A stretch of 64,000 nt of DNA from Vibrio chagasii. GTDB taxonomy: Bacteria > Pseudomonadota > Gammaproteobacteria > Enterobacterales > Vibrionaceae. Of the stretch, positions 18,456 to 26,330 are shown piece by piece (the stretch's first letter is position 1; each line of letters begins with the position of its first letter). The position numbers and the translations under genes are program-made. The DNA is taken from the NCBI RefSeq assembly GCF_002954585.1, contig NZ_MSCI01000002.1, forward strand, positions 2,086,089-2,150,088. Reading direction: 5' to 3'. The notes beneath the pieces are model-generated. The model ran no database searches and had not been told where the DNA came from. It saw only the letters and a program-made list of their open reading frames with translations.

Positions 18456-18662
18456 AACAACATTCCGTGTTCATATTAGAATTACCGCCACCTTAACTGG
18501 TCTTACCTCCACTATAAGTGAGATACTTCCAATTTACAAAACAGATTGTGATGTTGATTAGTAACCCTTTGAAGTTCGTGGTTTATTGTTATGCCTGACT
18601 AAACTATAATGGTATTAATATTGAATTCTGTTAATTGCTGCAGATCATCAACAGGAAAGTAT

Positions 18663-19112
18663 ATGTCAGACAATAATCAAGCGCTAAAAGATGCTGGTCT
18701 TAAAGTGACCCTCCCAAGGCTCAAAATTTTAGAAGTATTACAACAACCAGACTGCCAACATATTAGTGCTGAAGATTTATATAAAAAGCTGATCGACTTA
18801 GGTGAAGAGATCGGGCTTGCGACCGTTTATCGAGTATTAAACCAATTCGATGACGCTGGCATTGTAACTCGCCACCATTTTGAAGGCGGTAAGTCTGTAT
18901 TCGAACTTTCAACACAGCACCACCACGATCACCTAGTATGTCTAGATTGTGGCGAAGTTATCGAGTTCTCTGATGACATCATCGAGGAGAGACAAAAAGA
19001 GATAGCGAAGCGTTACAACGTTCAGCTAACGAACCACAGTTTATACCTTTACGGTAAAAGCATGACGGGTGATTGCAAAGGTAACCCAGACGCGCACAAA
19101 CCGAAAAATTAA
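18663..19112 (+). CDS. fur: Ferric uptake regulator Fur
   Basis: Fur is the Fe(II)-dependent repressor of iron uptake. The 149 residues begin MSDNNQALKDAG. The winged-helix region ends in the recognition helix area GLATVYRVLNQFDDAG. The metal-binding part has HHHHDHLVCLDCGEVIEF with the CxxC pair. At the C-terminus only one cysteine of the usual second pair remains (YGKSMTGDCKG). The ATG at 18663 is preceded by CAGGAAAG; a 54-base upstream extension is not conserved-looking. A TATAAT lies at 18605-18610, a plausible -10, but the -35 is unclear. I saw no clear Fur box. Confidence 0.97.
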   Translation: MSDNNQALKDAGLKVTLPRLKILEVLQQPDCQHISAEDLYKKLIDLGEEIGLATVYRVLNQFDDAGIVTRHHFEGGKSVFELSTQHHHDHLVCLDCGEVIEFSDDIIEERQKEIAKRYNVQLTNHSLYLYGKSMTGDCKGNPDAHKPKN

Positions 19113-19143
19113 AAAAACGCTGACTTCGGTCAGCGTTTTTTAT
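19113..19143 (+). terminator. fur terminator
   Basis: AAAAAACGCTGAC and GTCAGCGTTTTTT flank a TTCG tetraloop; a classic strong terminator. Confidence 0.93.
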
Positions 19144-19154
19144 TTATAGCTATC

Positions 19155-19784
19155 ATGAACGACTCATACAGAAAGCGACCGCATATAAAAGCATTTACCT
19201 TGATAGAGCTACTGGTTGTGATTGTGATCATAACCGTGCTTTCTGTTGTTGCACTTCCTCGCTTTTTAAATCTGCAAAGTGATAGCCGAATTGCTATTTT
19301 CAATGGTGCTCAGTCTCAGTTTCAAAGTGCGATTACGTTTGCTCACAGCAAATGGCTTGTGAATGGCAGCGGTAATTCAGAAATGAACGACCTACCAGGC
19401 TTTGGAGAAGATGCCAACGGCAACCCTCAATTGGATATGAATGATGAAGGCTACCCTTTAGGCGTTGATAAAAACTCTCCGATGGGCGCTCCCTACAATA
19501 TAGGTAAAGGTCATCAAGGGTGTGTCGCTATTTGGGACGCGATCATGAATACCGATCTAACCGTCACAACAGATAGAGATAATTTTGATGGATTCGATTT
19601 TGTCTCACGCCGCCAAAACCTAACCTTTTTAACTAAAGAGGGCGGCTCAGAGACCGCTCAAGCACTTTGCTACTACATCTATACTGCAGAGGGTCACCAC
19701 AGAAATCCAGACAGAGCGGAATACGTGTTTTGGTACAACTCTCGCACTGGAGAAATCACCAATTCTCGACCTGACGATATCTGA
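19155..19784 (+). CDS. Orphan type IV prepilin-like protein
   Basis: A 209-residue protein with a prepilin N-terminus. A basic leader of about 14 residues ends KA, then FTLIELLVVIVIITVLSVV gives the N-methylated phenylalanine, the Glu at +5 and the hydrophobic spine helix. The globular part has two cysteines (GCVAIWD and ALCYYIY) that may form a disulfide, and a C-terminal YVFWYNSRTGEI as in MSHA-type minor pilins. The residue before cleavage is Ala rather than the usual Gly. No pilus assembly genes adjoin it, and no good ribosome site is visible 12 bases after the fur terminator. Role inferred only. Confidence 0.85.
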   Translation: MNDSYRKRPHIKAFTLIELLVVIVIITVLSVVALPRFLNLQSDSRIAIFNGAQSQFQSAITFAHSKWLVNGSGNSEMNDLPGFGEDANGNPQLDMNDEGYPLGVDKNSPMGAPYNIGKGHQGCVAIWDAIMNTDLTVTTDRDNFDGFDFVSRRQNLTFLTKEGGSETAQALCYYIYTAEGHHRNPDRAEYVFWYNSRTGEITNSRPDDI

Positions 19785-19838
19785 GAACACATCATCAGCA
19801 ATCTATCGTTACTCCCCATAAGCAGGATATACAGTCAC

Positions 19839-19867
19839 AAAAAAACCGGCACTCGGCCGGTTTTTAT
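19839..19867. terminator. Bidirectional terminator, pilin gene / glnS
   Basis: AAAAACCGGC and GCCGGTTTTT form a GC-rich stem around ACTCG with T runs on both strands. Confidence 0.9.
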
Positions 19868-19891
19868 TAGATAGCTTGTTAGCGTTAGCAA

Positions 19892-21559
19892 TTATGCTTC
19901 AGCTTTACCCCAAGTATCACGTAGGCCAACCGTACGATTGAATACCAACGCATATGCTTTAGAGTCTTTTGAATCAACACAGAAGTAACCTGTACGCTCA
20001 AATTGGAAACCTTGCTCTGCAGCGGCTTCCGCTAGGCTAGGCTCAACAAAACCGTTCAACTTAACCAGAGACTCTGGGTTGATCGTTGCAGCGAAATCAT
20101 CCGCAGCAGCAGGGTTTGCCACAGTAAATAGACGGTCGTATAGACGAATCTCAGCTGGCAGTGCTTTATCAGCAGATACCCAGTGGATAACACCCTTCAC
20201 TTTGCGGCCATCTGCTGGGTTCTTACCTAGCGTTTCGTCATCGTAAGAACAGAAGATAGTTGTAATGTTGCCTTCTGCATCTTTCTCGATACGCTCTGCT
20301 TTAATTACATAAGCACCACGTAGACGAACTTCTTTACCTAGAACCAAACGCTTGTACTTCTTGTTTGCTTCTTCACGGAAGTCATCACGCTCGATCCAAA
20401 CTTCACGAGTAAACGGTACTTCACGAGTGCCCATTTCAGGTTTGTTCGGGTGGTTAGCAACAGTTAGTGTTTCTACTTTGTCTGCATCGTAGTTTTCAAT
20501 CACGATCTTAACCGGATCTAGAACAGCCATTGCACGTGGTGCATTTTCGTTCAAGTCATCACGGATACAAGACTCTAGTGAGCCGAACTCAATCATGTTC
20601 TCTTGTTTAGTCACACCGATACGCTTACAGAATTCACGAATAGATGCAGAAGTGAAACCACGACGACGCAAACCAGAGATAGTTGGCATACGTGGGTCAT
20701 CCCAACCTTGAACTAAGTTTTCAACCACAAGCTGGTTTAGCTTACGCTTAGACATCACTGTGTATTCTAGATTCAGACGGCTGAACTCGTACTGACGAGG
20801 TTGGCAATCGATCGTAATGTTATCTAGAACCCAATCGTACAAACGACGGTTGTCTTGGAATTCAAGAGTACAGATAGAGTGCGTAATACCTTCCAGCGCA
20901 TCAGAGATACAGTGAGTGAAATCGTACATTGGATAAATGCACCATTTGTCACCGGTCTGATGGTGGTGAGCAAAACGAACACGGTAGATAACAGGATCGC
21001 GCATTACCATGAATGACGAGCTCATGTCGATCTTAGCACGTAGACACGCTTTACCTTCTTCAAAGCCACCGTCACGCATTTTTTCAAATAGCGCTAGGTT
21101 TTCTTCAGGGCTGCGGTCGCGGTATGGACTTGCTTTACCAGGCTCTTTTAGCGTGCCTCGGTATTCGCGGATCTGCTCAGGACTTAGCTCGTCAACGTAC
21201 GCTAAGCCTTTATTAATTAATTCCACAGCATAAGCGTAAAGCGTATCGAAGTAGTTTGATGAGTAACAAATGTCACCAGACCATTCGAAGCCTAACCAGC
21301 TTACATCATTCTTAATTGACTCAACGTATTCAACGTCTTCTTTTTCAGGGTTTGTATCGTCGAAACGAAGATTACACTGTCCCTGGTAGTCCTGAGCAAT
21401 ACCAAAATTCAAGCAAATAGATTTAGCGTGACCGATGTGCAGGTAACCATTTGGCTCCGGCGGGAAACGAGTATGCACGCTAGTGTGTGTACCATCCGCT
21501 AAATCTTTATCGATAATTTGGCGAATGAAATTCGATGGACGAGCCTCAGCTTCACTCAT
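19892..21559 (-). CDS. glnS: Glutaminyl-tRNA synthetase
   Basis: GlnS charges tRNA-Gln with glutamine. The 555 residues match E. coli (554). The class I HIGH signature is in PPEPNGYLHIGHAKS, and the KMSKS equivalent is VMSKRKLNQLV. The tRNA-binding beta-barrel domains follow with FVEPSLAEAAAEQGFQFERT and a C-terminal FNRTVGLRDTW. It lies next to nagE, as in E. coli, but is transcribed as its own unit. Confidence 0.98.
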   Translation of the reverse strand: MSEAEARPSNFIRQIIDKDLADGTHTSVHTRFPPEPNGYLHIGHAKSICLNFGIAQDYQGQCNLRFDDTNPEKEDVEYVESIKNDVSWLGFEWSGDICYSSNYFDTLYAYAVELINKGLAYVDELSPEQIREYRGTLKEPGKASPYRDRSPEENLALFEKMRDGGFEEGKACLRAKIDMSSSFMVMRDPVIYRVRFAHHHQTGDKWCIYPMYDFTHCISDALEGITHSICTLEFQDNRRLYDWVLDNITIDCQPRQYEFSRLNLEYTVMSKRKLNQLVVENLVQGWDDPRMPTISGLRRRGFTSASIREFCKRIGVTKQENMIEFGSLESCIRDDLNENAPRAMAVLDPVKIVIENYDADKVETLTVANHPNKPEMGTREVPFTREVWIERDDFREEANKKYKRLVLGKEVRLRGAYVIKAERIEKDAEGNITTIFCSYDDETLGKNPADGRKVKGVIHWVSADKALPAEIRLYDRLFTVANPAAADDFAATINPESLVKLNGFVEPSLAEAAAEQGFQFERTGYFCVDSKDSKAYALVFNRTVGLRDTWGKAEA

Positions 21560-21778
21560 CTATAGCACCTCTATGTATTTAGTATTGTCAGAGAAAAATT
21601 CTTCTTTCTGTTCTAGAAACAGCGCTTTTAACTCAAGCCTAGGATAGAAAGATCATTGTTGCTAATCATCCACAATTCTTAGGCTTTACACAATAAGAAC
21701 CATCAGTTTATTGCGAATATTTCTGCTATTCGATGAAGAATAGAACGAACCTTCTCACTTATCCTCAAGATGCCGATA
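21560..21778. other. Gap between glnS and nagE
   Basis: An AT-rich stretch, part of a roughly 300-base gap that also includes the nagE terminator. It should hold the glnS promoter (minus strand). I saw no gene, repeat or clear operator. Confidence 0.5.
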
Positions 21779-21807
21779 CAAAAAAGCCCCCCAGATGGGA
21801 GGCTTTC
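21779..21807 (-). terminator. nagE terminator
   Basis: AAAGCC-C-CCCA and TGGG-A-GGCTTT form a stem around GA; the minus strand continues TTTTTTG. Confidence 0.85.
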
Positions 21808-21860
21808 AATTTGACACTTACTTGAGAGTATTAATTACTGCTCAGTTAAGTACTTCCTTA

Positions 21861-23417
21861 CTATGGAAGTTTTACATCAGATAGGTCTTCACCTGCACCG
21901 ATAGCTTTCATTTCGCCAGCTACGATTTCAGCAAGAGGGCCTAGGATAACTTGTAGGTTGTTTTCACCTAGCTTAACAACACCTTTAGCACCTAGTTTCT
22001 TAAGAACTGCTTCGTCAGCAACAGAGCGGTCTTTAAGAGTTAGACGTAGACGTGTGATACAAGCGTCGATTGAAGTTAGGTTCTCGTGACCACCTAGAGC
22101 TTTTAGGTATTGACGTGCAAGGTCGCCTTTTGGAGCCTCGCCAGCTGGAGTCGCTGCAGCTTCATCATCTTCACGACCAGGCGATTTCAGGTTGAAAGCG
22201 CGGATTGCGAAAGAGAAAGTGAAGAAGTATAGAGCACCGAAACCAAGGCCGATTGCTAGAAGTACTAGAGGTTTAGTTGCTAGACCCCAGTTCAATACGA
22301 AGTCGATAAGACCAGCAGAGAAACCGAAACCGTGCAAAGTACCAAACATGTTAGCAACAACTAGAGACAGACCAGTGAATACAGCGTGCATTGCGTATAG
22401 AGCAGGAGCTAGGAATACGAACATGAATTCTAGCGGCTCTGTGATACCTGTTAGGAATGAACAGAATGCTACTGAGAATAGTGCACCACCAACTTGACTA
22501 CGTTTTTCAGCAGGAGCTGCTAGGTACATTGCAAGTGCAGCACCTGGTAAACCGAACATCATTACTGGGAAGAAACCGTTCATGAATACGCCAGCGCCTT
22601 TATCGCCACCGAAGAAACGGTGTAGGTCGCCTGATTTAACAGTGTCAGTTACTTCTTTAACAACAGTAGTGATTTCTGGAGTTACAGAGTTAGCGAATGT
22701 GAATGTATGCTCTTGGCCAACAACTAGAGTTTTAGCTAGTGATGGGTCAACACAAAGTTGAGTGATGTTAGCGAATGCGCCTTGACCAGCAACGATGATT
22801 TCTTGACATGTACCCATACCGAACCAGAAGTACGAGTTCAATACGTGGTGTAGACCTACAGGGATAAGTGCACGGTTAAGAGTACCGTAAACGAATTGAC
22901 CAATAGCGCCAGACGTTGATACTGCGTGAGCCAGTGCGTCTAGACCAGATTGAACACCAGGCCAAACCACACCAGACACAGCACCTGCAACAAGTGCAAA
23001 TAGACCAGCCATGATTGGTACTAAACGTTTACCAGCGAAGAATGCCAGCCACTCAGGAAGGCGTGTAGCATGGAAAGCGTTGTAAGAGTGACCTGCGATG
23101 ATACCTGCGAAGATACCGCCGAAGAAAGACATGTTAACGTCAGCGTTAATTGTTGTTGCTGTCGCCGTTAGAACGAAGTAAGCAACTGCACCAGCAAGAC
23201 CTGCTGCGCCGTTACCGTCTTTAGAAAGACCAATAGCGATACCTAGACCAAATAGCAATGGTAGGTTACTGAAGATAGCACCACCGGCTTGCGCCATAAA
23301 TGGAATATCAAGTAGATCGCCTTGACCTAAACGTAATAGAAGCGCCGCAATCGGAAGCGTTGCGATAGGTAGCATTAACGCCTTACCTAGCTTCTGTGCA
23401 TATCCTAGAATATTCAC
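21861..23417 (-). CDS. nagE: PTS N-acetylglucosamine permease, IIC-IIB (no IIA domain)
   Basis: NagE imports and phosphorylates N-acetylglucosamine. The 518 residues hold a membrane IIC domain with about ten hydrophobic segments, including the family stretch GLHHVLNSYFWF and the TEPLEF loop. A C-terminal IIB domain follows, whose phosphorylated cysteine is in SIDACITRLRLTLKD. The protein stops after IIB, while E. coli NagE (about 648 residues) carries a fused IIA. Phosphate must therefore come from a separate IIA, most likely Crr encoded later in this window. It is divergent from nagA with a 475-base control region. Confidence 0.96.
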   Translation of the reverse strand: MNILGYAQKLGKALMLPIATLPIAALLLRLGQGDLLDIPFMAQAGGAIFSNLPLLFGLGIAIGLSKDGNGAAGLAGAVAYFVLTATATTINADVNMSFFGGIFAGIIAGHSYNAFHATRLPEWLAFFAGKRLVPIMAGLFALVAGAVSGVVWPGVQSGLDALAHAVSTSGAIGQFVYGTLNRALIPVGLHHVLNSYFWFGMGTCQEIIVAGQGAFANITQLCVDPSLAKTLVVGQEHTFTFANSVTPEITTVVKEVTDTVKSGDLHRFFGGDKGAGVFMNGFFPVMMFGLPGAALAMYLAAPAEKRSQVGGALFSVAFCSFLTGITEPLEFMFVFLAPALYAMHAVFTGLSLVVANMFGTLHGFGFSAGLIDFVLNWGLATKPLVLLAIGLGFGALYFFTFSFAIRAFNLKSPGREDDEAAATPAGEAPKGDLARQYLKALGGHENLTSIDACITRLRLTLKDRSVADEAVLKKLGAKGVVKLGENNLQVILGPLAEIVAGEMKAIGAGEDLSDVKLP

Positions 23418-23503
23418 CAGTTGTTTCCCCCTATAGGATTTTTTAGAATTCGTTTGAGAAACTTATTTTAGTCGCTCAATTTAGTCCTATTCAGTGTATT
23501 CAA

Positions 23504-23525
23504 TTAATTTTGCTCCGCAAATTAA
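23504..23525. promoter_or_regulatory. Candidate NagC operator palindrome
   Basis: TTAATTTTGC and GCAAATTAA form a near-perfect inverted repeat around TCC, 87 bases upstream of nagE. AT-rich arms with a GC core and this position fit a NagC site. The assignment is inference from shape and place, not a scored match. Confidence 0.5.
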
Positions 23526-23537
23526 AACCTTATCATT

Positions 23538-23553
23538 TGTGATCGTAATCACC
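23538..23553. promoter_or_regulatory. CRP-binding site between nagE and nagA
   Basis: TGTGATCGTAATCACC matches the CRP half sites TGTGA and TCACA at 9 of 10 positions with the right six-base spacer. It sits 120 bases upstream of nagE and about 340 from nagA, right beside the candidate NagC palindrome, the same pairing used in enterobacteria. Confidence 0.75.
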
Positions 23554-23892
23554 AGTTTTCACCAAATCCAGAGGTTTTTGCTAGCGAGATCATAAAACTT
23601 ATTTTATCATTCAAAAAAATGAACATTTATAGATAAAATCCAAATCTAACTAATGGGTCAAAAGTGAGTTATTTTCGGCATTAAAAGCTAGCTAACTTAC
23701 TGATATTTTTAACCCAAACCCATAAAAACAATGAATTGTTCACATGTTTTTCAAACACTTAAAATCGCTTCCCACTTTGAAGCCGTTTGCCCATAAAAGT
23801 TAAATCGTTACGTAAATGATGTTCGCAAACTAAGTCAACATTTAGGTAACGAACGAATTTAAAAGATCTGACGAAATAAGGATTAGCTGACT

Positions 23893-25029
23893 ATGTACGC
23901 GCTAAGTAACTGTAAAATTTACACTGGTAGTGATGTTCTAACCGATCATGCTGTAGTAATCGAAAACGAACTGATCAAAAAAGTCTGCCCTATCTCTGAA
24001 TTACCAGAAGGTATCGAGGTTCGTGACCTAGACGGTGCAAACCTAAGCCCGGGTTTCATTGACCTACAACTGAATGGTTGTGGTGGCGTGATGCTGAACG
24101 ATGAAATCACTGCAGAAACAATGCAGATCATGCACAAAGCAAACCTAAAATCAGGCTGTACAAGCTTCTTGCCTACTCTGATTACTTCTTCAGATGAAGA
24201 CATGCGTGCAGTTATCACAGCAGCTCGTGAATACCATAACCAATACCAGAACCAATCTTTAGGTCTTCACCTTGAAGGTCCATACCTAAACGTTGCGAAA
24301 AAAGGCATTCACAGCGTTGATCATATTCGTAAGTCTGACAGCGAGATGATTGAGCTTATCTGTGAGAACAGTGACCTTGTTGCGAAAGTAACACTAGCTC
24401 CTGAGCTGAACGACCCAGAGCATATCGAACGTCTACACAAAGCTGGTGTTGTCGTTTCTATCGGTCATACCAACGCAACTTATGCAGAAGCACGCCAAGG
24501 TTTCGAATCTGGCATTACATTCGCAACACACTTATTCAATGCAATGACACCTATGGTTGGTCGTGAACCTGGTGTGGTTGGCGCTATCTACGATACACCT
24601 GAGGTGTACGCCGGCATCATCGCCGACGGTTTCCACGTTGATTACGCAAACATCAGAATTGCGCATAAAGTCAAGGGAGAAAAGTTAGTATTAGTGACGG
24701 ATGCCACAGCTCCTGCAGGTGCTGACATGGAATACTTTATTTTTGTCGGTAAGAAAGTATATTACCGAGATGGTAAGTGTGTTGATGAAAACGGCACACT
24801 GGGCGGCTCAGCTCTGACTATGATTGAAGCAGTTCAGAACACAGTTGAGCACGCTGGTATCGCTTTAGACGAAGCTCTTCGCATGGCTACACTATACCCA
24901 GCTACAGCTATCGGTGTAGAAAGCAAGCTAGGTCGAATCAAGAAAGGCATGGTTGCAAACCTAGCTGTATTTGACCGAGACTTTAACGTTAAAGCGACTG
25001 TTGTTAATGGACAATACGAGCACAATTAA
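23893..25029 (+). CDS. nagA: N-acetylglucosamine-6-phosphate deacetylase
   Basis: NagA removes acetate from GlcNAc-6-phosphate. The 378 residues match the family (382 in E. coli). The amidohydrolase features are FIDLQLNGCGG, the metal glutamate in LHLEGPYLN, histidines in SIGHTNATYAEA and THLFNAMTPM, and a catalytic aspartate in LVTDATAPAGA. It is followed by nagC after two bases, so the two are cotranscribed. No nagB adjoins it, unlike in E. coli. Confidence 0.97.
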   Translation: MYALSNCKIYTGSDVLTDHAVVIENELIKKVCPISELPEGIEVRDLDGANLSPGFIDLQLNGCGGVMLNDEITAETMQIMHKANLKSGCTSFLPTLITSSDEDMRAVITAAREYHNQYQNQSLGLHLEGPYLNVAKKGIHSVDHIRKSDSEMIELICENSDLVAKVTLAPELNDPEHIERLHKAGVVVSIGHTNATYAEARQGFESGITFATHLFNAMTPMVGREPGVVGAIYDTPEVYAGIIADGFHVDYANIRIAHKVKGEKLVLVTDATAPAGADMEYFIFVGKKVYYRDGKCVDENGTLGGSALTMIEAVQNTVEHAGIALDEALRMATLYPATAIGVESKLGRIKKGMVANLAVFDRDFNVKATVVNGQYEHN

Positions 25030-25031
25030 GT

Positions 25032-26246
25032 ATGAATGGCGGACAAATAGGTAACGTAGACTTAGTTAAACAACTAAACAGTGCGGCGGTATACCGACTT
25101 ATAGACCAACAAGGGCCTATCAGTCGTATACAAGTGGCTGATGTAAGCCAACTCGCACCGGCAAGTGTTACAAAAATTACCCGCCAACTATTAGAGCGCG
25201 GCCTAATTAAAGAGGTCGCACAGCAAGCGTCTACTGGCGGTAGACGCGCTATCTCTCTAACCACAGAAGTAGAGCCTTTTCACTCTATCGCTGTGCGCTT
25301 AGGGCGAGACTACATTCAAGTTAGCCTTCTCGACCTTGGTGGCCGTGAATTGGCTTTCCAACAGCAAGACCTTAACTATTCAGATCAGTCAGACCTTACT
25401 CAAGGCTTGGTCAATACGCTTAAGACCTTCATCGCTGAACACCAGCCGAAAATCGATCAGCTGATTGCGATTGGCGTGACCCTTCCAGGCTTAGTGAACC
25501 CGACGACGGGTGTCGTTGAGTACATGCCAAATACAGACATCGATAATCTTGCATTAAGCGACATTATTCGCGACACATTCCATGTCGCTTGTTTTGTTGG
25601 TAACGATGTTCGCGGAATGGCACTAGCTGAACACTACTTTGGCGCGAGCCAAGACAGCCAAGACTCTATCTTAGTGAGTGTTCACCGCGGTACTGGTGCA
25701 GGTATTATCGTTAACGGTCAGGTTTTCTTAGGTCATAACCGTAACGTCGGTGAAATCGGTCATATCCAAATCGATCCACTTGGTGAACAGTGCCAATGTG
25801 GTAACTTTGGTTGTCTTGAAACGGTAGCGGCAAACCCTGCAATCGTTGAGCGCGTGCAAAAACTGATTAAACAAGGCTATGAGTCTTCTTTAACCGAGCT
25901 TGAGCGTATTACTATTCAAGACGTTTGCGACCACGCAATGAATGGCGACGAATTAGCTAAGCAGAGCTTGGTTCGAGTAGGAAACCAGTTAGGTAAAGCG
26001 ATCGCGATGACGATCAACCTATTTAACCCTCAAAAAGTGATCATCGCTGGTGATATTACTAAGGCACAAGAGATTGTTTTCCCTGCAATTAAGCGCAATG
26101 TAGAGAATCAGTCGCTAACGACTTTCCATAGCGGCCTGCCTATTGTAGCATCACAGATCGATAAACATCCTACGATGGGAGCTTTTGCTATGATCAAGCG
26201 CGCCATGCTCAATGGTGTGTTACTGCAGAAGCTACTTGAAGATTAA
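25032..26246 (+). CDS. nagC: NagC-type ROK family repressor
   Basis: NagC represses amino-sugar genes and is released by GlcNAc-6-phosphate. The 404 residues have an N-terminal winged-helix part with ISRIQVADVSQLAPASVTKI, then a ROK sugar-binding domain with the zinc signature CQCGNFGCLETVAA and a VGEIGHIQIDPLG stretch. It is two bases after nagA. Its targets probably include the palindrome upstream of nagE. It ends at a strong terminator. Confidence 0.96.
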   Translation: MNGGQIGNVDLVKQLNSAAVYRLIDQQGPISRIQVADVSQLAPASVTKITRQLLERGLIKEVAQQASTGGRRAISLTTEVEPFHSIAVRLGRDYIQVSLLDLGGRELAFQQQDLNYSDQSDLTQGLVNTLKTFIAEHQPKIDQLIAIGVTLPGLVNPTTGVVEYMPNTDIDNLALSDIIRDTFHVACFVGNDVRGMALAEHYFGASQDSQDSILVSVHRGTGAGIIVNGQVFLGHNRNVGEIGHIQIDPLGEQCQCGNFGCLETVAANPAIVERVQKLIKQGYESSLTELERITIQDVCDHAMNGDELAKQSLVRVGNQLGKAIAMTINLFNPQKVIIAGDITKAQEIVFPAIKRNVENQSLTTFHSGLPIVASQIDKHPTMGAFAMIKRAMLNGVLLQKLLED

Positions 26247-26267
26247 AGAACAATAATTCTGATTTTC

Positions 26268-26306
26268 CGCGGGCCGTGTTTGTAAAAACACGGCCCGTTT
26301 TTTTAA
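26268..26306 (+). terminator. nagAC terminator
   Basis: CGGGCCGTGTTT and AACACGGCCCG form a long stem around GTAAA, followed by TTTTTTT. Confidence 0.93.
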
Positions 26307-26330
26307 GCTAGGGAACTACAACAACAAGTT

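Noticed and set aside
25236..25243. GGCGGTAG, the core of an ops element recognised by RfaH
   Set aside because: It lies inside the nagC coding sequence, the following bases do not fit the ops consensus, and no surface-polysaccharide operon is here. Chance match.
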